Shown here in pieces: positions 18,150-26,621 of a stretch of DNA of 64,000 bases; the stretch's first letter is position 1; every line of letters begins with the position of its first letter. A program made the translations under genes and the position numbers. A model generated the notes under the pieces. The model had not been told where the DNA came from. It did not search any database and saw nothing but the letters and a program-made list of their open reading frames with translations. This DNA comes from Knoellia locipacati (GTDB lineage Bacteria; Actinomycetota; Actinomycetes; Actinomycetales; Dermatophilaceae). The stretch lies in NCBI RefSeq assembly GCF_007992835.1, contig NZ_BKBA01000001.1:16275-80274 (forward strand), in the 5' to 3' direction.

Positions 18150-18611
18150 TCAGTCGAGGCAGAACTCGTTGTCCTCGGGGTCGGCCATGACGATGAAGCC
18201 GGCCTCCATCGGAGGAGCCGGCTCGACGCGGCGCAGCCGCCGGGCTCCGAGTCCCACGAGCCTCTCGCACTCGGCCTCGAGCGCCGCCATCCGCTCGTCA
18301 CCGTCGAGCCCGGGCGCTGCCCGCACGTCGAGGTGCACTCGGTTCTTGGCGACCTTGCCCTCGGGCACCTGTTGGAAGAACACCCTCGGCCCCGCGCCGT
18401 CCGGGTCCTCGATCGCCGATCGCGAGCTGTGCTGCTCCTCGGGCACACCGATGCGGGTGAGGAAGGCACCCCACGCCTGGAACGGGTCGGCGCCCTCGGA
18501 CAGCTCGACGCCCGGCGGGCCCGGGATGCGGTAGCCGAGGGCCTGCGCCCAGAAGCGCGACTGCGCAGCGGGGTCATGGGCGTCGAACGTCACCTGGATC
18601 GTGCGGCTCAT
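18150..18611 (-). CDS. VOC/glyoxalase-like domain protein
   Basis: 153 residues, a single glyoxalase-like unit (MSRTIQVTFDAHDPAAQSRFW) with the typical C-terminal block FIVMADPEDNEFCLD. HLDV supplies a metal-ligand-like His, and Glu in DNEFCLD a second. The family covers dioxygenases, isomerases and resistance proteins, so the substrate is unknown. Free-standing on the minus strand, 76 nt downstream of the radical SAM gene and separated from it by a small hairpin. Confidence 0.85.
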   Translation of the reverse strand: MSRTIQVTFDAHDPAAQSRFWAQALGYRIPGPPGVELSEGADPFQAWGAFLTRIGVPEEQHSSRSAIEDPDGAGPRVFFQQVPEGKVAKNRVHLDVRAAPGLDGDERMAALEAECERLVGLGARRLRRVEPAPPMEAGFIVMADPEDNEFCLD

Positions 18612-18661
18612 GCCACCCAGCGTGGCACTGGGCGCCGACAGCCGCCGAGCGTGACGTGACC

Positions 18662-18677
18662 CCCCGACGGGTCGGGG
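18662..18677. terminator. Short GC hairpin after the radical SAM gene
   Basis: CCCCGAC at 18662-18668 pairs with GTCGGGG at 18671-18677, loop of 2 nt. It lies about 10 nt beyond the stop of the radical SAM gene. It is short, so it may be weak. Confidence 0.45.
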
Positions 18678-18687
18678 CTACGGGAGG

Positions 18688-20682
18688 TCAGGCGTGGGTG
18701 TGCGCCTGCTCGGCCATCGTGGCCCTGCCGGCGCCGAGCACGGTGAGCGGCAGCAGCACCTTGCCGGTGGGCCCGATCTCGATCTCGGTGTTCATCTGCG
18801 GGCACACACCACAGTCGAAGCACGGCGTCCAGCGGCAGTCGTCGACCTCGGTCTCGTCGAGGGCGTCGAGCCAGTCCTGCCAGAGCCACTCCTTGTCGAG
18901 GCCGGAGTCCACGACGTCCCAGGGGAGGAACTCGGACTCCTCGCGCTCGCGCGTGGTGTACCAGTCGACGTCGATCGGCCACTCGCTCGCGGCGAACGCC
19001 GTCTGCGCCGAGGCCATCCACAGGTCGTAGGAGAAGTGCTCGCTCCAGCCGTCGAACCGGCCACCGTCGCGCCACACCTGCTCGATGACGGCGCCGACGC
19101 GACGGTCGCCGCGGGACAGCAGTCCCTCGACGATGCCGGGCTTGCCGTCGTGGTAGCGGAAGCCGATGGAGGACCCGAGCCGCCGGTCGGAGCGGATGGC
19201 GTCGCGCAGCTTGGTGAGGCGCGCGTCGGTCTCGTCGGCGGAGAGCTGGCCGACCCACTGGAACGGCGTGTGCGGCTTGGGCACGAACCCGCCGATGGAG
19301 ACGGTGCAGCGGATGTCCTTGCGACCGCTGACCTGACGCCCGGTCTCGATGACCCGCTTGGCCAGCTCGGCGATCTGGAGGACGTCCTCGTCGGTCTCGG
19401 TGGGCAGCCCGCACATGAAGTAGAGCTTGACGTTGCGCCAGCCGGCGCCGTAGGCCGCGGAGACGGTTGTGATGAGGTCGTCCTCGGTGACCATCTTGTT
19501 GATGACCTTGCGGATCCGCTCGCTGCCGCCCTCGGGCGCGAACGTCAGGCCGGAGCGTCGCCCGTTGCGGGTGAGCTCGTTGGCGAGGTCGATGTTGAAG
19601 GCGTCGACACGCGTCGACGGCAGCGACAGACCGGTGTTGGTGCCCTCGTAGCGGTCGGCGAGCCCCTTGGTGATGTCGGCGATCTCGGAGTGGTCGGCGC
19701 TGCTCAGCGACAGGAGCCCGACCTCCTCGAACCCGGTCGCGGCCAGGCCCTTCTCGACCATCTCGCCGATCCCCGTGATCGAGCGCTCGCGCACCGGGCG
19801 GGTGATCATGCCGGCCTGGCAGAAGCGGCAGCCACGCGTGCAGCCGCGGAAGATCTCGACCGACATGCGCTCGTGCACCGACTCGGCGAGCGGGACGAGC
19901 GGCTGCTTCGGGTAGGGCCACGCGTCGAGGTCCATGACGGTGTGCTTCGAGACGCGCCACGGCACACCGTGCTCGGTCGGCGCGATCCGCTGGATGCGCC
20001 CGTCCGGCAGGTAGGAGACGTCGTAGAACGCGGGCACGTAGACCCCGCCGGTGCGCGCGAGGCGCAGCAGCAGCTCGCGGCGGCCACCCGGCATACCCTC
20101 GCTCTTCCAGGCACGGATGAGCGCGGTGACCATGAGGACCGCCTCCTCGCCGTCACCGATGATCGCGGCGTCGACGAAGTCGGCCAGCGTCTCGGGGTTG
20201 AACGCGGCGTGGCCACCGGCGATGACGATGGTGTCGCCGTCGACCCGGTCGCGCGCGTGCAGCGGGATGCCGGCGAGGTCGAGGGCGGTGAGGAGGTTGG
20301 TGTAGCCGAGCTCGGTCGAGAAAGAAACGCCGAGGACGTCGAAGTCGCCGACGGCGCGGTGCCCGTCGACGGTGAACTGCGAGACGCCCGCGGAGCGCAT
20401 GAGGGCCTCCATGTCGGGCCACACGGCATACGTGCGCTCGGCCAGGGCGTCGGGGCACTCGTTGAGGACCTCGTAGAGGATCATCGAGCCCTGGTTGGGG
20501 ACACCGACCTCGTAGGCGTCGGGGTACATGAGCGCCCACCGGACGGTGTGCTCACCGCCGACGTTCCAGTCCTTGACGGTGGAGTTGAGCTCGCCACCGA
20601 CGTACTGGATCGGCTTGCTGACCTGCTCGAGCAGGGGCTCGAGGTCAGCGAAGAGTGAGGCGCCGGCGGTACGGGTGTGCAT
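18688..20682 (-). CDS. TIGR03960-type B12-binding-like radical SAM protein
   Basis: 664 residues. N-terminal half with a cobalamin-binding-like Rossmann domain (DVLGVSFSTELGYTNLL, IVIAGGHAAFNPE, AAIIGDGEEAV). The radical SAM core carries the cluster motif in FRGCTRGCRFCQAGM (CxxxCxxC), later GLTFAPEGGSERIR and VKLYFMCGLPTETDED. A C-terminal cysteine cluster (CRWTPCFDCGVC) may bind a second cluster. The chemistry is unknown. The usual DUF2344 partner is at 12382-13131. TACCCT 6 nt before the ATG suggests leaderless transcription. Confidence 0.88.
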   Translation of the reverse strand: MHTRTAGASLFADLEPLLEQVSKPIQYVGGELNSTVKDWNVGGEHTVRWALMYPDAYEVGVPNQGSMILYEVLNECPDALAERTYAVWPDMEALMRSAGVSQFTVDGHRAVGDFDVLGVSFSTELGYTNLLTALDLAGIPLHARDRVDGDTIVIAGGHAAFNPETLADFVDAAIIGDGEEAVLMVTALIRAWKSEGMPGGRRELLLRLARTGGVYVPAFYDVSYLPDGRIQRIAPTEHGVPWRVSKHTVMDLDAWPYPKQPLVPLAESVHERMSVEIFRGCTRGCRFCQAGMITRPVRERSITGIGEMVEKGLAATGFEEVGLLSLSSADHSEIADITKGLADRYEGTNTGLSLPSTRVDAFNIDLANELTRNGRRSGLTFAPEGGSERIRKVINKMVTEDDLITTVSAAYGAGWRNVKLYFMCGLPTETDEDVLQIAELAKRVIETGRQVSGRKDIRCTVSIGGFVPKPHTPFQWVGQLSADETDARLTKLRDAIRSDRRLGSSIGFRYHDGKPGIVEGLLSRGDRRVGAVIEQVWRDGGRFDGWSEHFSYDLWMASAQTAFAASEWPIDVDWYTTREREESEFLPWDVVDSGLDKEWLWQDWLDALDETEVDDCRWTPCFDCGVCPQMNTEIEIGPTGKVLLPLTVLGAGRATMAEQAHTHA

Positions 20683-20688
20683 CCGTCA

Positions 20689-20694
20689 AGGGTA
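20689..20694 (-). promoter_or_regulatory. Putative leaderless -10 box of the radical SAM gene
   Basis: On the minus strand TACCCT ends 6 nt before the ATG at 20682. The gene is divergent from the ECF sigma gene with 79 nt between the starts, so regulation may be shared. Confidence 0.4.
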
Positions 20695-20761
20695 CGTTCG
20701 CGGCACCGCGAGCCCCAAAGTCGCGTGACACACTCCCCCGTCCCGGAGACATGTACTGGTC

Positions 20762-21364
20762 ATGAGCCTGTCCGACCCGGGACCTCCCGACGCCGCGAGC
20801 GCCGCTGCACGCCTGCGCTTCGAGACGGTCTACGACGCGACGTATGCCGCGGTGCTGCGTTTCGCGCAGCGGCGCGTCCACCCGTCGCACGCCGAGGACG
20901 TGGCCGCCGACGTGTTCGTCGTCGCGTGGCGGCGGATCGCCGACGTGCCGCGCGAGCCCGACGAGGCGCGGGCGTGGCTGTTCGGGGTGGCCCGACGGCT
21001 GCTCCTGGCCAGCCAGCGTGCGGACCAGCGCCGGCACGCCCTCACCCTGCGGATCGCGGACGACCAGGTCACCGGGCGGCTCGGCTCCGGCGTCGACGCC
21101 GACCTCGTGCTCCACCACGTCGACCTCGCCCGGGCCTGGCGGCTGCTCAGCCCCGTGCACCAGGAGAGCCTCGCTCTTGTCGTCTGGGACGACCTCACCT
21201 CGCCCCAGGCGGCGGAGGTGCTCGGCATCTCGGCGGTGGCCTTCCGGCTCAGGCTGAGCCGGGCCCGGCGGGCGCTGCGACGCCACCTCGAGCCCGGCAC
21301 CTCACCCACCACCACCACCACCACCACCACCACGGACCGCGCCCAGCAGAGGAGCACCCGATGA
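20762..21364 (+). CDS. ECF-family RNA polymerase sigma factor
   Basis: 200 residues. Sigma region 2 (AEDVAADVFVVAWRRI with RAWLFGVARRLLL) at about residues 18-85 and region 4 (SPVHQESLALVVWDDLTSPQAAEVLGISAVAFRLRLSRARRALRRHL) at about 125-175. The C-terminal tail has nine consecutive threonines encoded by a CCA/ACC microsatellite and is unlike the rest. It overlaps the next gene by 4 nt (ATGA), so the membrane protein encoded there is the probable partner. Target promoters are unknown. Confidence 0.92.
   Translation: MSLSDPGPPDAASAAARLRFETVYDATYAAVLRFAQRRVHPSHAEDVAADVFVVAWRRIADVPREPDEARAWLFGVARRLLLASQRADQRRHALTLRIADDQVTGRLGSGVDADLVLHHVDLARAWRLLSPVHQESLALVVWDDLTSPQAAEVLGISAVAFRLRLSRARRALRRHLEPGTSPTTTTTTTTTDRAQQRSTR
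21308..21331 (+). repeat. ACC trinucleotide microsatellite in the sigma-factor gene
   Basis: Eight perfect ACC codons followed by ACG, giving a Thr9 tail after region 4. Length change would keep the frame, so it would alter tail length rather than switch the gene off. Confidence 0.9.
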
Positions 21365-22263
21365 CGACCCTCGACACCCGTGGCAGCGCGCAGCTCGACG
21401 CCGCGGTCCGGCGCCTCGACCCGGCGTCCCCCACCCTCACCGACGCGCAGCAGCGGCGCGCCCTCGACCTGCGGGAGCGGATCCTCGCGAGCGGTCCTGA
21501 CGCCAACGTCCTCGGCCGACCGCCCCAGCAGCCGCTCCCCCCGGCGGGCGGCTCCCGGCGCCGTCGCCGCCGGCTCGTCGTCGCCGGCGGTCTCGTGGGC
21601 GCCGCCACGGCCGGGGTGCTCGTCGCGCCGCTGCTCGGCGACGAGCCGCGAGAGGCGGCGTGGTCCGCCACCCCCACGGCGATGTCGGCGGACGACGCTC
21701 GCGAGCTCGGCGAGTCCTGCCTCGACACGGCCCAGCGCGCGATCGAGCGCCCCGGGAGCCCCCCAGCGCAGGGGTCGTTCGCACCCGAGCAGCGGCGCGC
21801 CATGCGGGTCGTCCTCGGCGAGCGGCGCGGACCCTACGAGGCCGTGGTGCTCGGCAACGCCGCCGGCTACGACCTCGACTGCCTGTCGGTGGGGTCGGGC
21901 GTGCCGGTCGTCTCGGGTGGCCGCTACCCGATGGCGAACCCGGCGGTGGACGGCATCTCCCTGAGTGGTTCGGCGCAGTCGGTGGAGGGGGCCGATGGCG
22001 CAGGAGCTCCCGGGGAGATGGCGTCCACCGCCTTCGGGCGGGTCGGGTCGCAGGTCACCGGGGTGCGCCTGTCGACCCCCGCCGGGCCCGTCACCGCCAG
22101 CGTCGCGAACGGCTGGTTCGCCGCCGTCTGGCCCGGGACCGACACGATCGCGAAGCGGGACCCCTTCGCGGACGTGTCCGTGACCCTCACCCTCGCGGAC
22201 GGGCGCACGACCGGACCCACGGCATACGCCTCCTTCCCGCAGCGCGAGGTCCCGGGCGGCTGA
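21361..22263 (+). CDS. Membrane-anchored partner of the ECF sigma factor (unknown family)
   Basis: 300 residues. Cytoplasmic N-terminus of about 65 residues ending in RRRRRR, one membrane segment (about 71-93, LVVAGGLVGAATAGVLVAPLL) and an extracytoplasmic domain of about 200 residues. ATG overlaps the sigma stop. Position and topology fit an anti-sigma factor, but there is no HxxxCxxC zinc anti-sigma motif, so this is only inferred. The outer domain is beta-rich with repeated TPAGPVTASV-like stretches; ligand unknown. Confidence 0.65.
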   Translation: MTTLDTRGSAQLDAAVRRLDPASPTLTDAQQRRALDLRERILASGPDANVLGRPPQQPLPPAGGSRRRRRRLVVAGGLVGAATAGVLVAPLLGDEPREAAWSATPTAMSADDARELGESCLDTAQRAIERPGSPPAQGSFAPEQRRAMRVVLGERRGPYEAVVLGNAAGYDLDCLSVGSGVPVVSGGRYPMANPAVDGISLSGSAQSVEGADGAGAPGEMASTAFGRVGSQVTGVRLSTPAGPVTASVANGWFAAVWPGTDTIAKRDPFADVSVTLTLADGRTTGPTAYASFPQREVPGG

Positions 22264-22282
22264 GGCGGCGCACACTGGTGGG

Positions 22283-22882
22283 GTGGATGCCGCGCAGCGG
22301 GTGGCGGAGGCGATGGCGGCGTGGCCGCGGGCGGACTTCCTGCCCCGGCGCGAGCGCCGTCATGCCGGGCGCGACGGGCCGCTCCCCATCGGTCACGGAC
22401 AGACGAACTCCCAGCCCCGCACCGTCGCGGCGATGCTCGAGCTGCTCGACGTCCGCCCCGGTGACCGGGTCCTCGACGTCGGCGCGGGCTCGGCGTGGAC
22501 GACGGCGCTCCTGGCCCACCTCACCGGGCCTGCCGGCTGGGTGGTGGGCGTCGAGCGGATCCCGGAGATCGTCGCGGTGGGCGCCGCGAACCTCGCCCGG
22601 ACCGGTATACCGTGGGCCCGGCTCGCGCTCGCGACGCCGGGTGTCCTGGGGTCACCGTCCCACGGGCCGTTCGACCGGATCCTCGTCTCCGCGGATGCGC
22701 AGGCCCTCCCGCGCTCGCTCGTCGACCAGCTCGTGCCGGGCGGGGTGCTCGTCATCCCGGTGCGTGAGTGGATGCACCGCGTGGTGCGCGACCCGGGGTT
22801 CGACCGGGACGGCGTGGCCACCGGCGACGGGCAGGTGGAGATCCACGGCGCCTACCGGTTCGTCCCCCTCGTCGAGGACTGA
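22283..22882 (+). CDS. Protein-L-isoaspartate O-methyltransferase-like protein
   Basis: 199 residues from a GTG start. The PCMT signature is clear: LPIGHGQTNSQPRTVAAMLELL, then SAM motif I VLDVGAGSAWTTALL and the acidic residue in GVERIPEI. These enzymes methylate isoaspartyl residues in aged proteins for repair. At 199 residues it is slightly short of typical PCMT. It starts 19 nt after the sigma-partner gene and may be in the same operon. Some actinobacterial homologues act on peptides, so the repair role is probable rather than certain. Confidence 0.82.
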   Translation: MDAAQRVAEAMAAWPRADFLPRRERRHAGRDGPLPIGHGQTNSQPRTVAAMLELLDVRPGDRVLDVGAGSAWTTALLAHLTGPAGWVVGVERIPEIVAVGAANLARTGIPWARLALATPGVLGSPSHGPFDRILVSADAQALPRSLVDQLVPGGVLVIPVREWMHRVVRDPGFDRDGVATGDGQVEIHGAYRFVPLVED

Positions 22883-23027
22883 GGCAACTGATTGCCGTGG
22901 GGTGCCGACCTCCCCGTCGCGAGGGTCGGTCGCAGCGACGCGACCCGCGACAATCTGCGGTGTCAACCTCCGGGTGTGTGTGGCTGACCCCGATGCGCCG
23001 GGCGACGGATGCGGACATGATGACCTC

Positions 23028-23393
23028 ATGGTTCATCGCGTGCTCGTGGTGGACGACCACGACGAGGTCCGGTCAGCGATCGCGAGCATGCTGACCACCC
23101 AGGGCTTCGCCGTCATCGGCGAGGCCGCGAACGGTGCCGACGCCATGACGATGGTCCTCGAGGAGCGCCCCGACCTCGTGCTGCTCGACATCCGACTGCC
23201 CGGTCCCGACGGGTTCGAGGTGGCCCACCAGCTCGCCCGCCTCACACCAGCGCCGGCCGTCGTGCTCATCTCCAGCCACGAGGCACGCGTCTACGACCAA
23301 CAGGTCCTCGGATCGCCGGCGGTCGCGTTCATCACGAAGAGTGACCTGAGCGGGGACACGCTGCGTCGGGCTCTCGGCGAGGTGACGCCATGA
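23028..23393 (+). CDS. Stand-alone response-regulator receiver
   Basis: 121 residues: one complete receiver domain and no output domain. The acidic pair is in VVDDHDEV, the phospho-acceptor Asp in LLDIRLPGPDG, the switch Ser in LISSHEA and the Lys in FITKSDL, so it should be phosphorylatable. Its stop overlaps the start of the following kinase-like gene (ATGA). Such single-domain regulators act as phosphate shuttles or sinks, or by protein contact. See the finding on the paired defective kinases. Confidence 0.9.
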   Translation: MVHRVLVVDDHDEVRSAIASMLTTQGFAVIGEAANGADAMTMVLEERPDLVLLDIRLPGPDGFEVAHQLARLTPAPAVVLISSHEARVYDQQVLGSPAVAFITKSDLSGDTLRRALGEVTP

Positions 23394-24955
23394 GGTGGCG
23401 TGTCGCGGTGGTCGGGGTGGTCTCCGTGGCCCTGGGTGTCCTGTCGGAGGGGGTGGGGTACGGCTGGGGGGACCCGCTGTTGTGGGCCCCCGACCTCGTC
23501 ATCGGGCTCGTGTGGGCCGCAGCGGGGCTGCGCCTGTGGACCTCCCGCCCGCGCGCCGCGGCGCTGGCGTGGGGGGTCAGCGCGACCTGGTACCTGGGGA
23601 GCCTGCTGCCGATCGGCGTGTTCTGGCACCGGGCGCTGCTCATCCATGTGCTCGTGCTGCTGGCTGCCCCGCGCCCGAACCGGTGGGCACGGGTCGTGGT
23701 GCTGGGTGGCTACCTCGCATCGCTGTCCCCGGTGGTGTGGCGCGCCGAGGAGTCGACGATGCTCGTCGCCGCAGTGCTCCTCGTCCTCGTCCTCGGCGTC
23801 GCGCCGCGCGGCCGCGGTGCGGGGTCGCCGCTGACCCGCACGTACCAGACCTGCCTCGTCGTGACGCTCCTCGTGCTGCTCGTCAGCGCCGTGGTGAGGA
23901 GTGTGGCCACGGACCCGGGGCGGGGTGCCCTGCCCACCCTGCTTGCCTACGAGGCCGCACTCGCCGTCGTCGCCCTGGTTCTCCTCGCGACAGGAGACGC
24001 GGCTGACTCGGACTCCGTGGTGGACCGGGTGCTCGAGCTCAACGACGGCCCGGGGTCCTCGCTGCGTGACGCGCTGGCCGACGTGCTGGAGGACCCTGGG
24101 CTGGAGGTGGGCTACTGGCGCGACCACGACTGCCTCTACAGCGATCTCGAGGGGCGTGCGGTGGTGCCACCACCGGCCGGGCATCGGGTGGCTCTGCCCA
24201 TCGACCGCGACGGCCGGCCGGTCGCCCTCGTCGTGCATGCCGCCTCGCTGCAGGGTGACCCCAGACTCAAGGCGGCCGTCGCCGTGGCCACGCGGCTGGT
24301 CACCGCCAACGCCGAGCTCAGCGCGCGGGTCGACGAGCGCCGCGCCGACCTCGCGGCATCGCGGCTGCGCCTGGTCCAGTCCGCCGACGGGGAACGTGCG
24401 CAGCTGGCCGCACAGCTGCGTCGCGGACCACTGGCCCGCCTCACGGCCCTGGGCACGATGCTCGATGCGGGTTCGGAGCCTCAGCCGCTCCTGGCCGAGG
24501 CGTTCGCCCGGGTCCAGGACGCGCTCGAGGACCTCGGTCGCTGGGAGCGCGGTCTGCACCCGCGCGAGCTGGACAACGGGTTGGGGCCGGCACTCACCAG
24601 CCTGGCCGGGCTCGGAAGCGTCCCGGTGACCGTCTCCGTCTCCCCCGGCCGTTTCCCCCGCGAGCTCGAGGCGGCCGTCTACTACGTCTGCGCCGAAGCG
24701 CTGTCCAATGTCGCGAAGCACGCGGCGGCCCGGCACGTCACCGTGGACGTCGCCCTGGGCGAGGACCGGTTGTGCTTCACCGTCGTCGATGACGGCTCGG
24801 GAGGCGCGGTCCCGACCGGCACCGGCCTGCAGGGAGCCCGTGACCGGTTGGAAGCCTTCGGTGGGACGTTCACGGTGACGTCGGTTCCGGGAGCCGGCAC
24901 CACCCTCAGCGGCACGGTGCCGATGTCGCCGGAGGACGGGCCGGCCCCACCGTGA
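23390..24955 (+). CDS. HisKA_3-type sensor kinase lacking the phospho-acceptor His
   Basis: 521 residues. N-terminal membrane region with about eight hydrophobic segments (residues 1-200), then a cytoplasmic linker with LEVGYWRD, then the dimerisation helix and a C-terminal HATPase domain. In the helix the usual LHDGAQQ reads LRRGPLA: Arg344 (CGT) stands where the phospho-acceptor His should be. The ATPase domain is intact: N-box AEALSNVAKHA, G1 VVDDGSGGA, G2 GTGLQGARDRLEAFGG. It should bind ATP but cannot autophosphorylate in the usual way. Paralogue of the kinase at 26622-28370. Confidence 0.88.
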   Translation: MRWRVAVVGVVSVALGVLSEGVGYGWGDPLLWAPDLVIGLVWAAAGLRLWTSRPRAAALAWGVSATWYLGSLLPIGVFWHRALLIHVLVLLAAPRPNRWARVVVLGGYLASLSPVVWRAEESTMLVAAVLLVLVLGVAPRGRGAGSPLTRTYQTCLVVTLLVLLVSAVVRSVATDPGRGALPTLLAYEAALAVVALVLLATGDAADSDSVVDRVLELNDGPGSSLRDALADVLEDPGLEVGYWRDHDCLYSDLEGRAVVPPPAGHRVALPIDRDGRPVALVVHAASLQGDPRLKAAVAVATRLVTANAELSARVDERRADLAASRLRLVQSADGERAQLAAQLRRGPLARLTALGTMLDAGSEPQPLLAEAFARVQDALEDLGRWERGLHPRELDNGLGPALTSLAGLGSVPVTVSVSPGRFPRELEAAVYYVCAEALSNVAKHAAARHVTVDVALGEDRLCFTVVDDGSGGAVPTGTGLQGARDRLEAFGGTFTVTSVPGAGTTLSGTVPMSPEDGPAPP

Positions 24956-24993
24956 ACGACGGGCCGGACCCAGGGCGAACCGGTCTCGCGGCG

Positions 24994-26478
24994 TTACCCG
25001 ATCTTCGTGAACGGGCGCCCGGACCCGAAGATGGCCTCCACGAAGGTCGACTGACGCGGGTTGGTCGCGTCCTCGAGGTCCGAGAGGAGCAGACCCTCCG
25101 GTGTCCCCACCCAGGCAGCCGCGAGGGCTCCGGAGCAGTTGGTCTCGAAGCGCAGCTCCAGGCGCGTCGCCGTCGAGGAGTAGCTCCCCACACATGGCGG
25201 GAACGTGGCCCCCGGAGGCGGGGTCTCGGTGTAGACGCCTCCGTCCAGGGTGAAGGTCAGTGCCCCGACGTACTCCTTCGCGGACGCCTCGGGGATACCC
25301 GCGGCGACGAGCGACGCGAGCGTGTTGTCACGTCGGTAGGTGCCGTCGGGGATGAGGTTGGCACCAGCCGCAGGCGCCGACGTCGACGGCTGGGCCACTG
25401 CGCTCCCACACGCTGCGGGACGATCGCCCTCGGGCACGGCGACGGACTGCTTCAACCTGCCGATCGTGTCGATCATCGTCGCCGTCGCCGCGTCCTTCCT
25501 GAGCTGGACGTAGACAGGTGATGCCTTGGCCTTCCAGCTGGCCACGGCGGCCTGGGGCGCCAGCAGGGTCCTCCCGCCGGCCTTGCAGAAGTCGCTCGCA
25601 GCCTTGGCGTCGGTGGGCATCCCGGTGGCCGCCCAGGTGCGCGTCGCCACCGCGGCCTTCTTCAGCGCCTCCCGCTGCTCGATGCTGAGGCCCGCGAGCA
25701 CGCCAGCGTTGGCAACGAGGGTCTCCACCTTCGGGTAGAGGGTGACGTTCGCGGTGCCGACGGCAGGGCGCGGCAGGTGGAGGGCGGCATCGTACGACGA
25801 CTCGGCCGCGCTGATCGTCCCGTCGGCGACCGATGCACCGAAGTCCTTCCCGGGCCCACCCATGTCGGTGGGCCGCGCTCCGAAGGCCTCGAACGTCGCG
25901 TAGCCGACGTCCGACCTCGGCGTCCGCACGGTGCTCCCTTCGAGGTCAGCCGGGTGCAACAGAGGGTCCCCGAACGAGAACGGGTGCCGCATGGACTCAG
26001 GGACGAGGGCCAGACCGGTCAGCCCGAGCGGCTCCAGGCCGGCCAGCATCTCGCCGGCCACGTGGTCCGTCACAACGGCACGGACGAGGGCGTCCGAGTC
26101 GACGAGGAAGGGGGCATGGAGTGCCCTGAAGGTCGAGACGCCCTCGGTGTCCCAGGCCCTCGCCGGGATCATGCCGAGGTCGAGCGTGCCGGCGCGCACC
26201 ATCCGGGCCACCTTCTGGTCCCAGTCCGCCTGGTCGGGCCCAGCGGCGCGCCACCTCGGCTTGATGACGATGGCTCCGTCGGAGAGGGCCGTCACCTGTC
26301 GGGTGAACTCGGCGACCACTCCCGCTGAGAGGCGGTCATCGGTGTCGTCCGTCCCGAGGGTGAGCATGACGGGTGGTGTGGACCCTCCAGCCTTGCTGGG
26401 GCCGGCACCGGAACATCCGGCGAGTGCAGCGGCGGAGGCGAGCAGGACCGTCGGCGCGATGATCGAGAGTCTGGACAT
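24994..26478 (-). CDS. TRAP-type (DctP-like) solute-binding lipoprotein with an extra C-terminal domain
   Basis: 494 residues. Lipoprotein signal with lipobox AALAGC (Cys20). Residues of about 35-350 resemble DctP-type periplasmic binding proteins (LSAGVVAEFTRQV, GMIPARAWDTEGV, a Thr/Arg pocket near LEGSTVRTPRS). A C-terminal domain (about 375-494; IPDGTYRRDNTLASLVAAG..., SGRPFTKIG) looks like a lipocalin/avidin-like beta barrel. No DctQ or DctM permease gene is nearby; instead the gene sits between two kinase-regulator pairs, so it is probably a sensor ligand-binding protein. Start ATG 26478 is set by the signal peptide. Confidence 0.82.
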   Translation of the reverse strand: MSRLSIIAPTVLLASAAALAGCSGAGPSKAGGSTPPVMLTLGTDDTDDRLSAGVVAEFTRQVTALSDGAIVIKPRWRAAGPDQADWDQKVARMVRAGTLDLGMIPARAWDTEGVSTFRALHAPFLVDSDALVRAVVTDHVAGEMLAGLEPLGLTGLALVPESMRHPFSFGDPLLHPADLEGSTVRTPRSDVGYATFEAFGARPTDMGGPGKDFGASVADGTISAAESSYDAALHLPRPAVGTANVTLYPKVETLVANAGVLAGLSIEQREALKKAAVATRTWAATGMPTDAKAASDFCKAGGRTLLAPQAAVASWKAKASPVYVQLRKDAATATMIDTIGRLKQSVAVPEGDRPAACGSAVAQPSTSAPAAGANLIPDGTYRRDNTLASLVAAGIPEASAKEYVGALTFTLDGGVYTETPPPGATFPPCVGSYSSTATRLELRFETNCSGALAAAWVGTPEGLLLSDLEDATNPRQSTFVEAIFGSGRPFTKIG

Positions 26479-26621
26479 GTTCCGGACCTTTCCTGGTGGG
26501 TCCCACGACCGTAGGGCGGGCGAACCACGGCGCACATCGCGGAAGACCCGACATCGATCAGCCGGGGATGTGTGGCTGTCCACTATGGCCCCGGGTGGCA
26601 GGGCGGACCGATACTTCAGCC

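Noticed and set aside
21308..21331. Phase-variable on/off switch in the sigma gene
   Set aside because: The unit is 3 nt, so slippage keeps the frame; only tail length can vary.
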